From the NCBI GenBank assembly GCA_913048145.1, contig CAJWVP010000149.1:1-7213 (forward strand): a DNA stretch of 7,213 nt. Reading direction: 5' to 3'. The notes under the pieces are model-generated. The model saw only the letters and a list, made by a program, of their open reading frames with translations, had not been told where the DNA came from and made no database searches. Positions 6,591 to 7,213 of the stretch are shown piece after piece. Numbering within the stretch: the stretch's first letter is position 1; every line of letters begins with the position of its first letter. The position numbers and the translations under genes were made by a program. The stretch is from an uncultured Rhodospirillaceae bacterium (GTDB lineage: Bacteria; Pseudomonadota; Alphaproteobacteria; Rhodospirillales; Casp-alpha2).

Positions 6591-7213
6591 CTAAATCTTA
6601 TATTTATTCTTTAATTCATCTATCTTTTTTAATGCCTCTATTGGAGATAGGGTATTAATATCAATTTTTGATAATTCATTAACCAATGCCTTACTAATCT
6701 CCAACTCATTAGATTGTTTAAGCCTTTTATAATCATACTCTGCAATATTCCTAGTTTGGTTGTTATTGCTAGACAATGAACTTAAAATTTCATTTGCTCT
6801 TAAAATCACCTCATTAGGTAGGCCTGCCATCTTAGCAACATAAATGCCATAACTTTTATCAGTTCCACCTTCAACAATCTTTCTTAAAAATACAACTTCC
6901 TCATCTATTTCTTTAACATTTACATTAAGATTAAAAGCTCTATCAAGAGAATTTGCCAAATCAACTAATTCATGATAATGGGTTGCAAATAATGTTTTAG
7001 AAGATGACCTTTTACTATTATGTATAAATTCAGTAATTGCCCATGCGATTGACAAACCATCATATGTAGAAGTACCTCTACCAACCTCATCCAATAATAT
7101 AAGACTATTATTGGTAGCATTATTTAAAATATTAGCTACTTCATTCATTTCGACCATAAAAGTACTTTCCCCAGCAGCGAGGTTATCACTAGCCCCAACT
7201 CTTGTAAATAAGC
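6591..7213 (-). CDS. mutS: DNA mismatch repair protein MutS, C-terminal part (5' end outside window)
   Basis: MutS recognises mismatches and uses ATP to recruit MutL. The frame stays open to the window edge, so about 207 C-terminal codons are visible and the mismatch-binding domains and Walker A lie outside. The fragment starts LFTRVGASDNLAAGESTFM, the MutS signature region. LILLDEVGRGTSTYDGLS follows (Walker B with the catalytic Asp-Glu and D-loop), then ATHYHEL (the switch histidine loop). A region ending in GTDKSYGIYVAKMAGLP follows, then a helical tail closing with LSPIEALKKIDELK, the typical MutS C-terminal helix-turn-helix that holds the dimer. The form RVGASDNLAAGESTFMVEM and the strong A/T codon bias resemble Bacteroidota/Marinimicrobia MutS rather than alphaproteobacterial ones; this taxonomic point is inference. 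A small ORF follows seven bases downstream. Confidence 0.95.
   Translation of the reverse strand, partial: LFTRVGASDNLAAGESTFMVEMNEVANILNNATNNSLILLDEVGRGTSTYDGLSIAWAITEFIHNSKRSSSKTLFATHYHELVDLANSLDRAFNLNVNVKEIDEEVVFLRKIVEGGTDKSYGIYVAKMAGLPNEVILRANEILSSLSSNNNQTRNIAEYDYKRLKQSNELEISKALVNELSKIDINTLSPIEALKKIDELKNKYKI

Overview
The window carries two stretches of DNA that do not look like one genome. Positions 1 to about 6345 are GC-rich (hand count of 5881-5940: 40 of 60 bases are G or C). They encode genes and a gene order that I recognise from Alphaproteobacteria, most like Rhodospirillales and relatives: amt, ftsK, lolA, [xth], an OmpR-type response regulator, ribA. Positions from about 6360 to the end are strongly AT-rich (hand count of 6601-6660: 14 of 60 bases are G or C). 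They carry the 3' half of a mutS gene and a small secreted-protein ORF whose style suggests the Bacteroidota/Marinimicrobia (FCB) side. The taxonomic reading is inference from protein style and gene order; no search was run.

Layout. The 3' part of an ammonium channel gene (1-675, +) is followed by two hairpins. Next come ftsK (798-3251, +), the septal DNA translocase, and lolA (3301-3954, +), the periplasmic lipoprotein carrier, probably in one transcript. The stretch 3955-4310 has no intact gene. Its right end holds what looks like a decayed fragment of exonuclease III (xth), the gene I expect at this spot. A response regulator (4311-5000, -) converges on that remnant and diverges from ribA (5141-6301, +), GTP cyclohydrolase II, which ends at a good intrinsic terminator (6302-6340). 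The AT-rich block then holds a 73-codon secreted ORF (6362-6583, -) just downstream of mutS (6591-7213, -, start outside the window).

The GC-rich genes are housekeeping functions: nitrogen uptake, chromosome segregation at division, outer-membrane lipoprotein traffic, signalling and riboflavin synthesis. They are linked by conserved neighbourhood rather than by one pathway. I found no CRISPR array, insertion sequence, tRNA, rRNA, riboswitch or defence system, and no convincing new system. The points most worth a second look are the composition break near 6341-6362, which may be an assembly chimera. After that come the apparent xth remnant with a TGG-to-TAG-like stop, a Met at the switch Thr position of the response regulator, and a RibA whose N-terminal half reads as a RibB domain that has lost its catalytic motifs.
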